Origin: Circinella minor
Taxonomy: Eukaryota > Mucoromycota > Mucoromycetes > Mucorales > Lichtheimiaceae
Assembly: GCA_016758965.1 (NCBI GenBank)
Contig: JAEPRB010000005.1
Span: 310,001-374,000 of the forward strand
Length of the DNA stretch: 64,000 nt
Reading direction: 5' to 3'
Of the stretch, positions 50,591-62,659 are shown piece by piece. The position numbers and the translations under genes are program-made. A model generated the notes under the pieces. The model saw only the letters and a list, made by a program, of their open reading frames with translations, searched no databases and had not been told where the DNA came from. Position 1 is the stretch's first letter; each line of letters starts with the position of its first letter.

Positions 50591-52174
50591 TTAACGACGT
50601 CCAAATGCAGGTCCAGTTTCAATAAGATCATCAACATGGTCCAGAAATAATTGAATCCCTTTAAAATATTCAGGGCCCAGTACTTGCTCTTCTGCAAGAT
50701 CCTTGAAATTACTATTTTGTAATTCATGTTGTTGTTGTTCTGGAGGTAATATCATTTCTTTTAAAACAACGTACGAGCTATTATCGGGATCAATTCCGAT
50801 TTGAATCAACCATTGTCGAGCCAATGTGATACGATCTTCTTCAGGCCAATGTTCAGAAGATGGAAACATAACACACAGTTCATTTCCATTCAATATGGCA
50901 CGAAACTTTCCATGACACTGTAATTGGTTCAGTAACATGACCACCTGGGCCAAATAATGTTGATATAATTCTGCAACAGAATGAACGGATCGAACCAAGG
51001 ACGAATCCAATATTTGACTTGAAGATAACTCACTTGAGTTCCACAATGTTGTACCATCCAATTGGAATGATAAATAAACAACCGTCAATTCTTTAGGTAC
51101 TTGTTCTTTTTTATCAGGTGGCGCTTTCACTCTGCTTGAATGCCAATGATGATGACGATTCGCTGGTGTTGCTGCTGTATCCTTGGAATGTTGCGGTGTA
51201 TATTTGCAAGACAAATCATCATGGCGAATATATTCGAATCTTAAGGTCGTTTTACCTTTGTTGCCGCTATTGTTATGTGTACGTTGTTGATGGTGACGAC
51301 GTTGACGACGGCTTGTACCAGTAACAGAGCCACGTCGGACCAATCCAGGTTGACGACGCTTATTAGGGTAAACTTCTTCTTCTTGAATTAAATCGGACAT
51401 TCCTCTGCACTGATGTTGACGAGAAAACATACCAGCTTTGTTATTGGATGGGTTTTGGTTTTCATCATCATTGGATGTATTTGAAAGAGCAGATGGACGA
51501 GCATGTGATTCATTTCCATTCGAAAAAGGAGACGACATTTTTGAACCAGCAGGTGAAACAAAACGAGACGAAATATGTGAAAATCCAGTGTTCGTCACTG
51601 TATTATTTGTCGTTTGCTGGAATAAGGAGACACAAGGTGATTTAGCAGTCGAAAAATGACGAGTTGCAAAAGGTGTACGAGCATATCCAACGACAGTTCG
51701 AGGGAAAACACCACATCCACTACTGTTATAAAATCCATTGGCAGCCGCATAAAATCCATCTGCTTGACCTCCCAAAATATTTCCACCAGAAGAAGAAGTG
51801 GTGGACGACATGATTGTACGATATTGTTGAGATGTTGCAGAAGCAAATGAAAATTGATAGGCATTAGGTGGTCTTGCTATCGTAGGAGAAGAAAATATCT
51901 TGACAATGGGAAATTGTTGCTGTAAAGTTTTTAACAATCGTTGTTGTTCTTGTTCAGCCACATGGAAAAGTGTTGGTGCTTTAGCATTGTTAAAATGAAT
52001 CTTGGCAATGACTTGTTGCTGCTGTTGTGCAGAAATATGATAAAAACGAGTTTTTGCATTTTGCAAAGCGGACGAAACGGTAGGTTGTTGCTGCACCAGC
52101 TCGGTAACCTTTGTTTCAAGGAAATGCCGTAACTGATGCAGCGGTGTAAAGATCTTGGCAGGGCGTAGTAGCAT
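50591..52174 (-). CDS. Uncharacterised fungal protein, 527 aa, single exon
   Basis: An uninterrupted minus-strand frame from ATG 52174 to stop 50591. The N-terminus (MLLRPAKIFTPLHQLRHF) is basic and amphipathic, so a mitochondrial presequence is possible. Residues about 40-300 are Gln/Ser/Asn-rich and likely disordered, including a FYAAANGFYNSSG stretch and basic runs (SRRQRRHHQQR). The C-terminal ~150 residues look folded: ELTVVYLSFQLDGTTLWNSS, then LYQHYLAQVVMLLNQLQCHG, EDRITLARQWLIQIGIDPD, and the end LGPEYFKGIQLFLDHVDDLI with PAFGRR. This last block resembles a conserved C-terminal element of some uncharacterised ascomycete proteins, but I cannot give a function. No intron is needed, unlike most neighbours. 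Confidence 0.75.
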   Translation of the reverse strand: MLLRPAKIFTPLHQLRHFLETKVTELVQQQPTVSSALQNAKTRFYHISAQQQQQVIAKIHFNNAKAPTLFHVAEQEQQRLLKTLQQQFPIVKIFSSPTIARPPNAYQFSFASATSQQYRTIMSSTTSSSGGNILGGQADGFYAAANGFYNSSGCGVFPRTVVGYARTPFATRHFSTAKSPCVSLFQQTTNNTVTNTGFSHISSRFVSPAGSKMSSPFSNGNESHARPSALSNTSNDDENQNPSNNKAGMFSRQHQCRGMSDLIQEEEVYPNKRRQPGLVRRGSVTGTSRRQRRHHQQRTHNNSGNKGKTTLRFEYIRHDDLSCKYTPQHSKDTAATPANRHHHWHSSRVKAPPDKKEQVPKELTVVYLSFQLDGTTLWNSSELSSSQILDSSLVRSVHSVAELYQHYLAQVVMLLNQLQCHGKFRAILNGNELCVMFPSSEHWPEEDRITLARQWLIQIGIDPDNSSYVVLKEMILPPEQQQHELQNSNFKDLAEEQVLGPEYFKGIQLFLDHVDDLIETGPAFGRR

Positions 52175-52435
52175 ATAAGTTATTGACTCATTTGCTTATT
52201 AAAAAAACCCTCCTTTTGTTATCTTTTTTCTTGGCTTCCGGATAAATTAAAAAAAAAAAGTGAAAAAGAGGAAAGAAAATGCCGCGTGTATGGGAGACTG
52301 TAAAAATTTACACTTTATATAAGATAAAACGGCAGATGACGCACACACAATTATCCTTTTTTGGAGTGTAAATATTATAAGAAGTACAATATATTTAATT
52401 TTTTATTTTATTTTAAATAATCTTTTATTTTATTT

Positions 52436-53784
52436 CTATGGTGATGGTGATGGATGAGGCACACGAGACAATTGTTGAATGGTATCGACATCAAAAATTC
52501 CTTTAAGCCCCTTTTGAGCAATACCAGTAATCACTGCGTTAGCAACGGTATCGATATGTAATGGTGGGGTTGTTAAGCTTGTACCATAAGGTAATGTATT
52601 AAGTTCCTTAGCAACAGGTTTTGTTACCATGTTAGCCAATTGAATAGCCGTTGCTAAGGGTGTAGCGGCAGGTCGCTCATGACTATACATAAAGCCTTGT
52701 GGGGGGTTTTTTTACACAAATGAGTAACACGATTTTTTTTACGCTCCTTCCGTCATTTTCTCTTCCCCACCTCCTTTTCTTTTACACATGACTCATAATA
52801 TTAAGTTTACCTGGTCGAAGTACAATGGATCGAAATTCAGGTCTTGCAAAAAGAAATTGTTCTGCTTGACGTTTTGTACTAATATATCTTGGATCCACCA
52901 AAGGGAAAATGTCAGATGCTGATATAAATACAAATGCATCCATAGATGATATTTTTGCAGCTTCTTTGGCAAGTGTGATCGCTGGATAATACAATATTAA
53001 TTAAGTGATAGAAATTTTCAATATTTTTTTCTTTGTGTTGTACAACTTTAAAACCTACTTGTATCTCTATTCACCATTTCAAAAGTAGGTCGTGGTGTTT
53101 CCCGAAGTGGATTACCACGATCACGCATACCAATGAATTCACCAGCTAATTGAGCGACACCGTTTGCTGCATCACATAAATTCTTTGCACCTACAACTTG
53201 TTTATAGTCCATTTCTGAAATCATACCAACAGTGTGAACGACATCGGTCACGTTTTCTAACAAGTGCTGATATGTGGCTGGTTCTAAACTATCCCCTGCT
53301 TCCCATTGCACCTATTTATTTTATATATATAAACGTATCATATATGTCTGTATTAGTCAACTGGCCTATTTTTCTATTTTTAGTATTGTTAGCTTTTTTT
53401 TCACCTTTTCTGTCCATTCAGGCCGATGACCTTGTTTAAATAATTCAGGTATACCTCGTCGACTTAATAAAACAAACAGAAATAAATTTCAAAATTTAAA
53501 TTATCTACTTCTTTGAATTATTCGTTCGTTGAGCTGATTTATCCCAAAAAAATTGATATACGTACCTTAAGCTAACTGTTTCCCAACCTTGTCGAATCGC
53601 ATGCTTACAAACGCTAAGTCCTATTTTTTGAAAAGAAAAAAAAAACAGTATAATGAGTTTTTTTTTTAAAATTATCGTAAAAAGTCAAAAAGAACAAAGT
53701 GGAATCACGTAAATTCAATAACAAATTACCTAAAAACCCTGAACCTCCAACAACTAGAAGCTTTTTTGTCGCTGTTTGTGCCAT
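52436..53784 (-). CDS. COQ11: Coq11-like NAD(P)-binding protein of coenzyme Q biosynthesis
   Basis: Six exons on the minus strand (53784..53730, 53620..53566, 53462..53405, 53311..53059, 52981..52811, 52695..52436) encode 283 aa. It is an extended short-chain-dehydrogenase/epimerase-like Rossmann protein. The dinucleotide motif is VVGGSGFLG at residues about 11-19. Matches to yeast Coq11 include VSLSRRGIPELF, VQWEAGDSLEPATYQHLL, DVVHTVGM, FVFISASDIFPLVDPRYI, STKRQAEQFL and IVLRPGFMYSHERPA. Yeast Coq11 associates with the mitochondrial CoQ synthome and tunes ubiquinone synthesis; the animal relative NDUFA9 is a complex I subunit, a possible alternative. Coq11 lacks the classical YxxxK dehydrogenase pair, and only YISTKR stands in its place here. 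Two introns end in AAG instead of TAG, slightly lowering confidence in those joins. Confidence 0.85.
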
Positions 53785-54319
53785 TTTCGTGTTTTTGTTT
53801 TGTATAGGGAGTAAAGCTATTTTTTATGAAGCAATAATAATTGTTGTCAATTTTTTGTTTGTGTAACATCATCTTTTGTTATGGTCCGTACATGGTTTTT
53901 TATTCTTTGGCTATTATGCAAACCAATAAAAATGAACCTGATTACTCAATTGCGTAAACTCAAAGGTATTGTAACTTTGACCGTCAATGGAGAGATAGAT
54001 TCCAATAGCTTTTCATTTTGAAAATTTTTATTGTATAAATAAATGCTTATTGAAAAACACTTTTCCAGAAGCTTTTTTTAGCCGTTTATCTCTTAACCGA
54101 TAATGGCTTGTATGCAGATACAGTAAAGATTATCAAGCACGCCAAAATAAAATAAAAAAAAGGAAGGAATATGATGGTTGATAATTATCAATGACAATGA
54201 TCCAACAAAAATGAGACTTTGTTTTTTTACTATTACAAATTACATAAAAAAAGTTATAATAATTATTTGCTAATAATTATTTGCTAATAATAGAAAAATG
54301 GTAGATAATAAACTAATGA
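53785..54319. other. Intergenic region upstream of COQ11
   Basis: About 530 bp, AT-rich. Includes the COQ11 promoter and the 3' end of the SCYL2 gene. A short tandem duplication of AATAATTATTTGCT lies at about 54258-54285. No gene seen. Confidence 0.5.
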
Positions 54320-57300
54320 TTAACCAAGTGGGTCAAAAGCTGTTAAATTGCTCAATTTATGACCAGATTGACCCTGCATAGACGTACGAGATTGACTTGA
54401 TGAATGATTACTTGATAATGGTTGTAATAATTCCATACTAGAAGATCGTGAGGTATTAGTGGGTGTTGTTGGCATCATTGTAGAAGAAGATAATCCACGT
54501 AATGCTGCATAACTATTATTCCCACTGTTGTTATTGCTATTAATGGTACTACTAGTTAGTGACAATGCTGCCATGGAAGGTGGTTGTGCTTGGTGTTGTT
54601 GTTGTTTTTGTTGTTGTGGAGGAGGCAAACTTGGTATTGATTGAAATAGGGAGGATGTTGGACCAGAAAGTGTAGGAATGGTATTTTGATTATTGTTATA
54701 AGAATTAAGAGATTTTTGACTGCTCATGGATGACGACCAGTCTATGGATGTTGTAGGTTGTGTTGATTGCGGTTGTGACATAGGTGAAAGGGTAGATGTT
54801 AAATTCATTGGATTAGCAGCGGGTCGTCGTACAGGGCTTGATGATCCGGATGATGGAGAAAGAGTAGCCATCATTGGACTATGTCGACCTGAGCTATTAT
54901 TAGTATTACTTGATTGCCAACTACCCTTATAGTTATTTGTGTTCATTGTTGTTGTTGTTGTCGTGGTGGCTGTAGCTGTGATGGGAGAAATGGTAGTCGT
55001 TGAAGATCCTGATACCATATCAGAAAACATGTCCGGTGTCATAGATCGTCCTTCCCTTGCATTATTATTATTATTTGTAAATGTTGAATGACCAGCTCCT
55101 CCTTGAACCAATGCTTCAAATGATACTTCTTCATCAACTCCCATTTGTCCATTGCCGCTCATAGGTGATGATTTTGCACTCACACTACGAGTTTGATCTT
55201 CCAGAGATTTAACTTCCTGTAAATGTCGAGTGTGTGCTTCTTCTACACGCGTTGTCAATTCTCGGATTGTTTTCATGAATTTACGAAACTATATTTTTTT
55301 TTATATTAAACGCATATATTGATCAATGGTGTTATCGTTTAAGAAATTGTTTTTAATTTTAATGTGATCAATAACATATATATTACCTGTTCCAAATTTA
55401 GCAATGGCCCAAAACTCATACGCCATAACTGAGGTAAAATTTCTGTGGCAATAATCTCTTTATCCAGATGCTTTCCAAGTTCATCATAAACGGCCAACGT
55501 TGATAGCTAAAAAAAAATATGGACCTTGTTAGATATATAATTATATATCAACAATATATCAACAGCAACAAAAACATATATTTACCATCACCGCAGGTTC
55601 TTTGGTCTTGATATTCTTTAATAATGGAACAAGTTTTTCTTGCATTGTATACTAAATGTATAAAAAATTAAGTATTCATCCACCTTACAGAAATCAGCTT
55701 TTTTTTTGGGGGGGCAAAAACAAAGAGGAGGGGGCTTTACCTTATCAATAACTTTAATCAATGAATGAAAACAGATTAATGTGCTAACTTTAACGGATAA
55801 AACAGTGGTTTGAACAAATAAATTTTGTACTCTTGGAAATACAGCATTCTTTACTGTTGTGTAATCTAGTGCTTCTGATAATTGTGGGACAATACGTAAT
55901 GCCTTTTCTTGTACTAAAGGAGTTGGTGCTTCCAATGATGCATAAACTAGTGGCATGATATCATCTCTAAAAATTTCTCGAGGTGTCTTACTCTGAAGTG
56001 TATCTAATTTTTCCAACAAAACAATCAAATTCTGTGGTGGGTCACGAACTTGAAATACGGGTTTTAGGGATGGTAAGACAAGTTCACAAAATTCACGTTG
56101 GTTAAGTTGTTCGACAATAGTAAATACGTTGGGAATAGTATAGGGTAATAATTGATGATTTTTTAGCTCTTCCAATAGCTGTGGAAGGATCTATATTTAA
56201 ACAAAAATCAAAAGATCATTGTGAAGTTAACAACAGGAATAAAAAAAAGTGTAAACGAATTTTATTTTTGTTAACTAACCTTTCTTTTCAAGACTCGATC
56301 AGGAAATTGATTCAATACACGTATTAAACCTTTCATAAATTGACTTTTCTCTTCACGTGTTTTCTCTGGGAAACTTTCTAAAAATTTCATGGTAGATACC
56401 AAAATGTTGTCAAAATATTTGGAACTTTGAAACTCTTCAGCTGTAATACGTTGCGAAGGATATCTTGCTAATAAACTACGAATTACGTCTATAATATATA
56501 TATAAATTTTCTTAATTTTCTTGCCCTTTCCCTACATCTTATTTCTTGTCCTTTTTTATTATCCGCAATATATTATCATAGTAGTACCCTGAAAATGTGG
56601 CGGCATATTTTTATAATCCATCATATTTAATCCTTGGATTTTCCGTTCATAAGTTCGTAAGTTATTGAATGTATGTAGTAAAGGTACACCTTTGTTGTGG
56701 ATAGCATATGCCAAACAACCCAAGGCAAACATATCATTTGCTTGGGTTACTTCGTTATCAAGAATGAACTCTGGGGCTAAAAAAATTGAGAGAGATTTAT
56801 GTTGATACTTGTTCAAATCGACTACTAACTACTACATATGCTGTCCCTAATATTAACTGCTAACTTATCCTTTTTTTTCACTATGTATCACTTACCAGCA
56901 TAATCCAAATTGATTTGACATGCTTCAGGAAGATAATCATTGTAATCATAACAAGTGCTAGTATCACGTTCGTCTGGATTATTAAGGAAAACACCAAAAC
57001 CTAATCTATTATAAGAACCCATAGATGATAAGAATTACACAATCATATCCAAACTCCAAAATCACGTTTTTTTCATCCATTGAGAATATAAATTCAATAA
57101 ATACCCTCCAATTTTCCAATCACCCTGCAATAATAATAGTTCATCATTCATTTATTGATTAATTTACGTATTTATATAGTTATTATATATCTGTTAAAAA
57201 AAGGTTTAATAATGATAATAAATTTACCTTTGCATTGACAAATATTGATTCGGGTGTCAAATTATGATGAACTACTTTAGCATCATTTAAAAATTGCATT

Positions 57301-58069
57301 CCTTTACCCACTTGAGATAACCCTTTTTGTATCTGAATAATAAGAATAAATATCCTTTAGTATATTTCATGTAGAGCCCTTCCCTATCCCCTTTCCCTTT
57401 AATAATTATCATTTTTTACTCAAATCACTTTTTAATTTACCTCAAGTTCATCCACTTCATATGTCATATCGGTCCCTGGCGTAGAATAGTTACTATCCAT
57501 TTTCAATAAGTGAGATAAAGTACCAATCAAAGGTTCTGTTACAAAAGCAATAGAAGATCTCGATTCTGAGACCGGTTCGACTACTTCTAAAATAGAGGGG
57601 TGTCTTAAACGTGCCAAATTACTAGCCTATATACGAAAAATATTGAGAAAAGACCCAAAAAAGAGAGAGAGAGAGAGAAGGGAGGTCGTTAGCTTCTTCA
57701 CTTTCTTTTCGGGTTATATTGTATACAATCGGGAGTTGATTAACTTGCTTCTTTTTTTAATAACTCGTAAACTTTTTCCGTATCATTTTTTGAGGCGCCA
57801 CGTTCACGTTTAAACGAAACATCGAGTGATCGTTTTTCAAATATCTATATATCTCATTTTCATCAGTACATATATATATTATAAATCGTGTTGGGTGAAA
57901 TGTCGAAAAAAAAGGTCCGTACAAATATAGCATAATGTTTTCCAGTCGTTTTTCGTAAACCGAGATAAATCTTCCATAATCCAGCTGTAGATATTTGTGA
58001 TTTAATATCGTATCGTGACGTTATACTATTGGTGATGGAGTTGATGAATGAATAAATGGCTGAACTCAT
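54320..58069 (-). CDS. SCYL2: Scy1/SCYL2-type protein pseudokinase
   Basis: Twelve exons on the minus strand (58069..57923, 57844..57749, 57626..57441, 57332..57228, 57124..57105, 57005..56896, 56776..56588, 56488..56280, 56190..55741, 55651..55586, 55506..55387, 55288..54320) encode 888 aa. An N-terminal kinase-like domain (about 25-330) is followed by HEAT-like helical repeats (about 390-560) and a Ser/Thr/Asn/Gln-rich tail of some 300 residues. The catalytic loop reads VVHHNLTPESIF, lacking the HRD Asp, and the DFG site reads GDWKIGGLGFG, so it is a pseudokinase. SCYL2/CVAK104 binds clathrin and AP complexes in TGN-endosome transport; yeast Scy1 is the relative. Late residues AFDPLG and the DPL-like end could bind clathrin or adaptors. 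Intron 2 starts GCAAGT (GC-AG), and exon 5 is only 20 nt. Both are needed to keep the conserved sequence. Confidence 0.88.
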
Positions 58070-58820
58070 GTTAGTTTAATTAAAGGCCTTGGCACCTTCC
58101 AAAAAAGTTAAAGGAAAGATTAAAAAAAAAAGGCTGGGCGTTTTAGTTGCTTTATTAAAAGAAGTGTATATGGAATATTTATCTGGGTCTGAACTTCTCG
58201 GCAAAATAAGAAAATGGGTGGTTACTGCTCGAATTTGACAACCGTTCACGCTTTCATATACTGACTATAATCATTATTTTGAAATGATCTTATCCTTCCT
58301 ATCATTTCAACAAAAAATTGATCATATCAAAGAAATAAAATATAATAAATAAATAAATAATATGATACGAGGGGTTATAACAACACTTTAATTTATGAAT
58401 TAGCTAAATCAGATAGAAACTAAATGACAGCATAATACCCCAGGGTACACTTCTATCTTTCGTATACTCGGGCCTAGGTCTACTCATCTTAGTTTTGTTC
58501 TATGATGAATTCCTAGGATAATATATATATTATGAAATAATTATTGAAATTGTTTTTAATAACGAGAATTGCTATATTTTAGATAATCGTCATGGAACGA
58601 ATGAATAGTAGTTATTATTTTATTTTTATGGTGCAATCACCAATAATTTCCATTGACTTCTAGAAGATTCAGCTTCACATCAAATCAATATCTTGTAAAT
58701 CCATTATTTTTAAACCTATTAAGAAGCATTGTTAAAGTTTAAAAAGTTGAAATGAACATCCTGTGTATGTCGGGGTTACCAAAAATGGGGAAAAGGATCA
58801 CGTGATCGTAACTGGATAAA
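58070..58820. other. Intergenic region upstream of SCYL2
   Basis: 750 bp between the SCYL2 start and the transposon relic. AT-rich, with AT-rich simple sequence around 58335-58365. No coding signal. The left flank of the transposon, including any terminal repeat, should lie near its right end; I could not recognise one. Confidence 0.45.
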
Positions 58821-60420
58821 ATGACGAGCAAACGTCAGAAAGCTACCAAAGCAATATAGTGCTACTAGAATGGTTGTATTGTTGCTAATCAATTAAAACC
58901 TATTAAAATTAGTGCTGCTTAACCTGAAGAAGTCGAACATCTTGAGATTTTTCTTAGTGATTGATTGATCTTAGAACTGAGTTATGACACAGTGCAATTG
59001 CCTTTAGTTTGGACTAAAAATGGAGGAACCAGTTTCAAAGGTGTGTATTACAAGAATTAACCAGCTACTATGTGAAGAAAATCCAAGGAAATTAAAGCTG
59101 CAGCAAAAATATCATCCAAGTTAACTGATTTTCACGGGTTCTATATTGGCAAAGACATGAATTCTACCCTCCCACAAATAACGCGTTCTGAGACCACGGT
59201 ACAGAGACAAGAAACCATTGAAAATAACTATCAAGTTATCAAAAAAGTTTATATGTCTTCGACAAAGTGTATAACACTTAATGCCAAATACCCAAAGTAA
59301 CTTCAACCAAACCAACCCATTTCATATATGTAAGCTTAAAAACAGTACACCATTATTTTTACTATATATTAGAGAAGAAAATCGAGAGTTTTGAACTTTC
59401 TGCTATTGATTGCTGGATCGATCCATCAAAAGATTATATACCAAAAGCAACACGATGCTGGGCGAATGAGTTCCTTGATTTTGGGTTTATTTGAAGGAAA
59501 AAATGCAAAACAGGAGTCGATTTCAAATGACGAAATTATTGAGGAACGATTTCGGGAATGGATTACAAACTATAAAGTTGAGCAACGTAACCTATCTGAT
59601 CTACTTGAGTTTGTTAGCGTGGCTGTTCTTTCCGAAGAACTTGGAATACCCGGAACTATGTCACATACTACGTTATGGCGATTTATGCATGAATGACGAT
59701 ATGTTTACGTGCCATAAAAGAACAAAGATATTTACTACGATGGGCATGATCAAGCTAATGTAGTTAAATATCGTCAAGCATGGACAAAGAGAATAATGCA
59801 GTATTGAAAACGAATGTAGACTTATAAATCTGATGCAGTAGAAACAATAATTAAACCAACTTATTAGCTTCTGGTCAGAAAAAGCTTATACTGGTTACTC
59901 ACGATGTGTCAACATTTTATGCTAATGATCGAAAACAAACACTCTGGCTTCAAGGAGAAGAAACTGTTTTACGTAATAAATTATCTAGACAATCAATCGT
60001 GATATCAGAGTTCCAATGCCCATGTCATGGAACAATGAGATCTGCAGCTTGGACATCACGAACTTATTTTATGTTGGAAGCAACAGAGAATGTTATTGGA
60101 CAAACAAAGAGATGATAAGGCAATTGGCCGAAGATGCTATTCCTCTTTTTGGATCACTTCATCCAGATGCCCAAGCAGTATCTATTTTCAATGCAAGTAG
60201 TAATTCAATGCAAGTAGTAATTACAATTCATATCTTTATAATGCTTTGCTTGCGCATAATATACCTAAAGCTTCTAGACGATGTGGAGTTATTGATGAAG
60301 TCCATAACTCTGATAGTCATGAATTTCGTTCTAGAAGAATTTGTTCATCGGTTGCTACGTGCAGCTTCATCCCATTCGAAAAACCAAGCATATATGGCGT
60401 TTTTTTAATACAACACCATT
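58821..60420 (+). pseudogene. Decayed DDE-type transposase / transposon relic
   Basis: Broken plus-strand reading frames together resemble a fungal DDE transposase family common in Mucoromycota. From ATG 58821: MTSKRQKATKA, KGVYYKN and AAAKISSKLTDFHGF (59000-59140). Then IDCWIDPSKDYIPKATRCWA (59371-59487), shifting frame to a long NDEIIEERFREWITNY to PGTMSHTTLWRFM stretch (to 59696), then IYYDGHDQANVVKYRQ (59727-59806). LILVTHDVSTFYANDRKQT (from 59888) follows, with ISEFQCPCHGTMR, then in another frame CYWTNKEMIRQLAEDAI (60016-60230). The HD of VTHD sits where the family has a catalytic Asp. At least four frameshifts and several stops make it inactive. Terminal inverted repeats and target-site duplication were not identified, so the ends are approximate. 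Superfamily (Tc1/mariner-like DDE_3) is a tentative assignment. Confidence 0.75.
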
Positions 60421-61008
60421 CATTATAGTCGCATTTTGACAGAATAAACATCGCCACTGGATACCTCGCTTTCTTTATAGTAAACATTGAGGTTTTAACT
60501 AAACGAAAAAAAAGTTCTTGTTCAGGCGACATGATAAGCAGCAGCTGTCACTTCACTCCTTTAACTTATGTTCAGATGCGCTAGAAAACGTAGGTACAAC
60601 AAATTCACTAGATGTCACGTTCATATCGAATGTAGTTGTAAACGATCGAGGTGGCAGTATTCTTATTTGCTATTTTTTAAAAAGAAAATAAATGTATATG
60701 TTACAGTTAATAGAAAAAAAAATAAGTGGATTCAAGATGAGTGTAGCTCATTGGAGCTCATGGATCGATACAAGAGTATGGCGACGTTTTTTTAAAGAAG
60801 ATGAATAAAAGGTTGGTTTTTAACTTCGGAATAATGTTAAAGAAATTCCGGTTAGAGTGATGGGCTGAACTGCCCTCAATTATGCAAAAACCAAAAGTGC
60901 GTCAATAACTGCTAATTTACTTACAAAAATACTTTATTATTTATTTTATTATCACTTCAAATATTTTATAAATTTAAGATATGTATATAGATATAGTACA
61001 AAACACAA
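60421..61008. other. Right flank of transposon relic
   Basis: About 590 bp between the last recognisable transposase fragment and the dehydrogenase gene. Short frames at 60568-60795 may be further decayed element sequence (a SVAHWSSWIDTRVW-like word near 60740-60790) but are too short to assign. Confidence 0.4.
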
Positions 61009-62659
61009 TTAGATACCGGCACCAGAATAATCTGGTACCTTTTCTTTAATCAGCTTTTCAACAGTACTCCAAGCTTTTTTAGCTTCTTTTTCTGATTTTG
61101 TATAACTGGAGCTAGCTTTACCTCTTTTAGCAATTGGAGTCTAATATAAAAATAATATCAATTATTATAAAAGTCATTTTAAAATTATTACGTATGTATA
61201 ATGTATATATCACCTACATAATATTCTCCGTGAATACTCTGTTCTTCCACTTCAGGGCTAGTCGCCAAATAAAGGTGGGTAAGAGCCCCTTCATCGACTG
61301 AGACAAAAATCAAACTAATGAGTTTGTCCATTATAGAGCCTTTATTAATATGTGTATAATAAGGTTGAGTTTTGACTGCACCAGGATCATTTGTATTTAC
61401 ATAGAGCTATATAAATATGGTAATAGCATGGTTACTACACTGTTAGTAACATGGTTTACTTTCGCATATAACTATGACAAAGATATCCAAAAACAGTATT
61501 ATTTTATATACACGTACATAATTGACACCTTTAGCTCTTAATCTTCGATCAAGTTCAGACGAGAGTAGCATCACGATTGCCTAAATACAGAAAAAGCACA
61601 TAATAAATAATGACACCAACATATTTAGTTATTTATAAAGCAAGTACGTACTCAACAATCATAGAATCGTTTATTACATCTAAATAAGAACAGTAATGTA
61701 AAAGAAGAAAAACATGCATGGAATTATAAATTACCTTTGTTCTACCATACTGTAAAACTGTATTATAATAATCTTCATCATTCATTTTCTCGATAGAGGT
61801 GTTGAAAAACTTGGTGACTGTATAAAGACTTGATGATATGTTGACAATTCGACTAGGCATTGATTTTTCAAGAATTGGCAATAGTTGAACTGTTAGATAA
61901 TGAGCTCCAATGACATTGGTTGCTAACATGGTTTCAAACCCTTAAAAAAAGAACAAAAAAAAAAAAGTCAAGTGAAGGTGGGATTGTTTGTTATAATTTC
62001 GAATAAATTTTTGCCATGTGAGATAATAAGAGTGGTTAATTATATATTACCATCTTTAGAGCGTTGAAAACCACCCGTGGCCATTACTCCCGCGTTATTA
62101 ATTAAAATGTGCAATTGGTCATATTTAGACAAAAACATTTCCACAAATTTTTTTATAGATTTCAAATCATTCAAATCGAGCAAAATACATTCGACATTGT
62201 TATTTCCAGTTTCTTCCTGTATTTTTTTTGCAACTAATTCGCCTTTAGACTTGTTACGACATCCCAAAATTCTATGTAGTAATACATAATGATATATATA
62301 TAAATAATGATTATTACGTAGTCCAAATATAAAATTCTATTTAATAATGTTTATCAACATAATATTACTGCTACTGTTTATTACATACACTGTACAATTC
62401 TTTCGAGCAATTTGAAACGCGCATGATTCACCAATCTACAAATAATTGAAAGGAAATTGGAGGGATATTCAATATTAGCTATTTTCTCAATATCATTATT
62501 GTTGACTATTTATAGCGCATCTATCACTCTAATTGATGTATTAATCTACTCTATCTATGGTAAAGCACATACACCAGCTGAGGCACCAGTAATAATGGCT
62601 ACTTTGCCTGAAAGATCAGGAATATCGCTGGATTGAAAATGATTTTTGTTGTTGACCAT
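61009..62659 (-). CDS. Short-chain dehydrogenase/reductase (retinol dehydrogenase-like)
   Basis: Seven exons on the minus strand (62659..62573, 62435..62389, 62271..62051, 61940..61735, 61580..61518, 61406..61218, 61140..61009) give 314 aa. It is a classical SDR with Rossmann fold: cofactor motif TGASAGIG (about 24-31), LDLNDLKSI (adenine-ring Asp), NNAG (about 95-98), catalytic Ser in NISSSLY, and YGRTK as the YxxxK pair. VNTNDPGAVKTQPY is the usual PG motif. The Arg in GCRNKSKGE after strand 2 favours NADP(H). The nearest animal relatives are retinol dehydrogenases 11-14/WWOX-type SDRs; the substrate here is unknown. No signal peptide or anchor. Several introns use GTATGT or GTACGT donors and one acceptor is AAG. 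The gene abuts the transposon relic on its 3' side. Confidence 0.88.
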
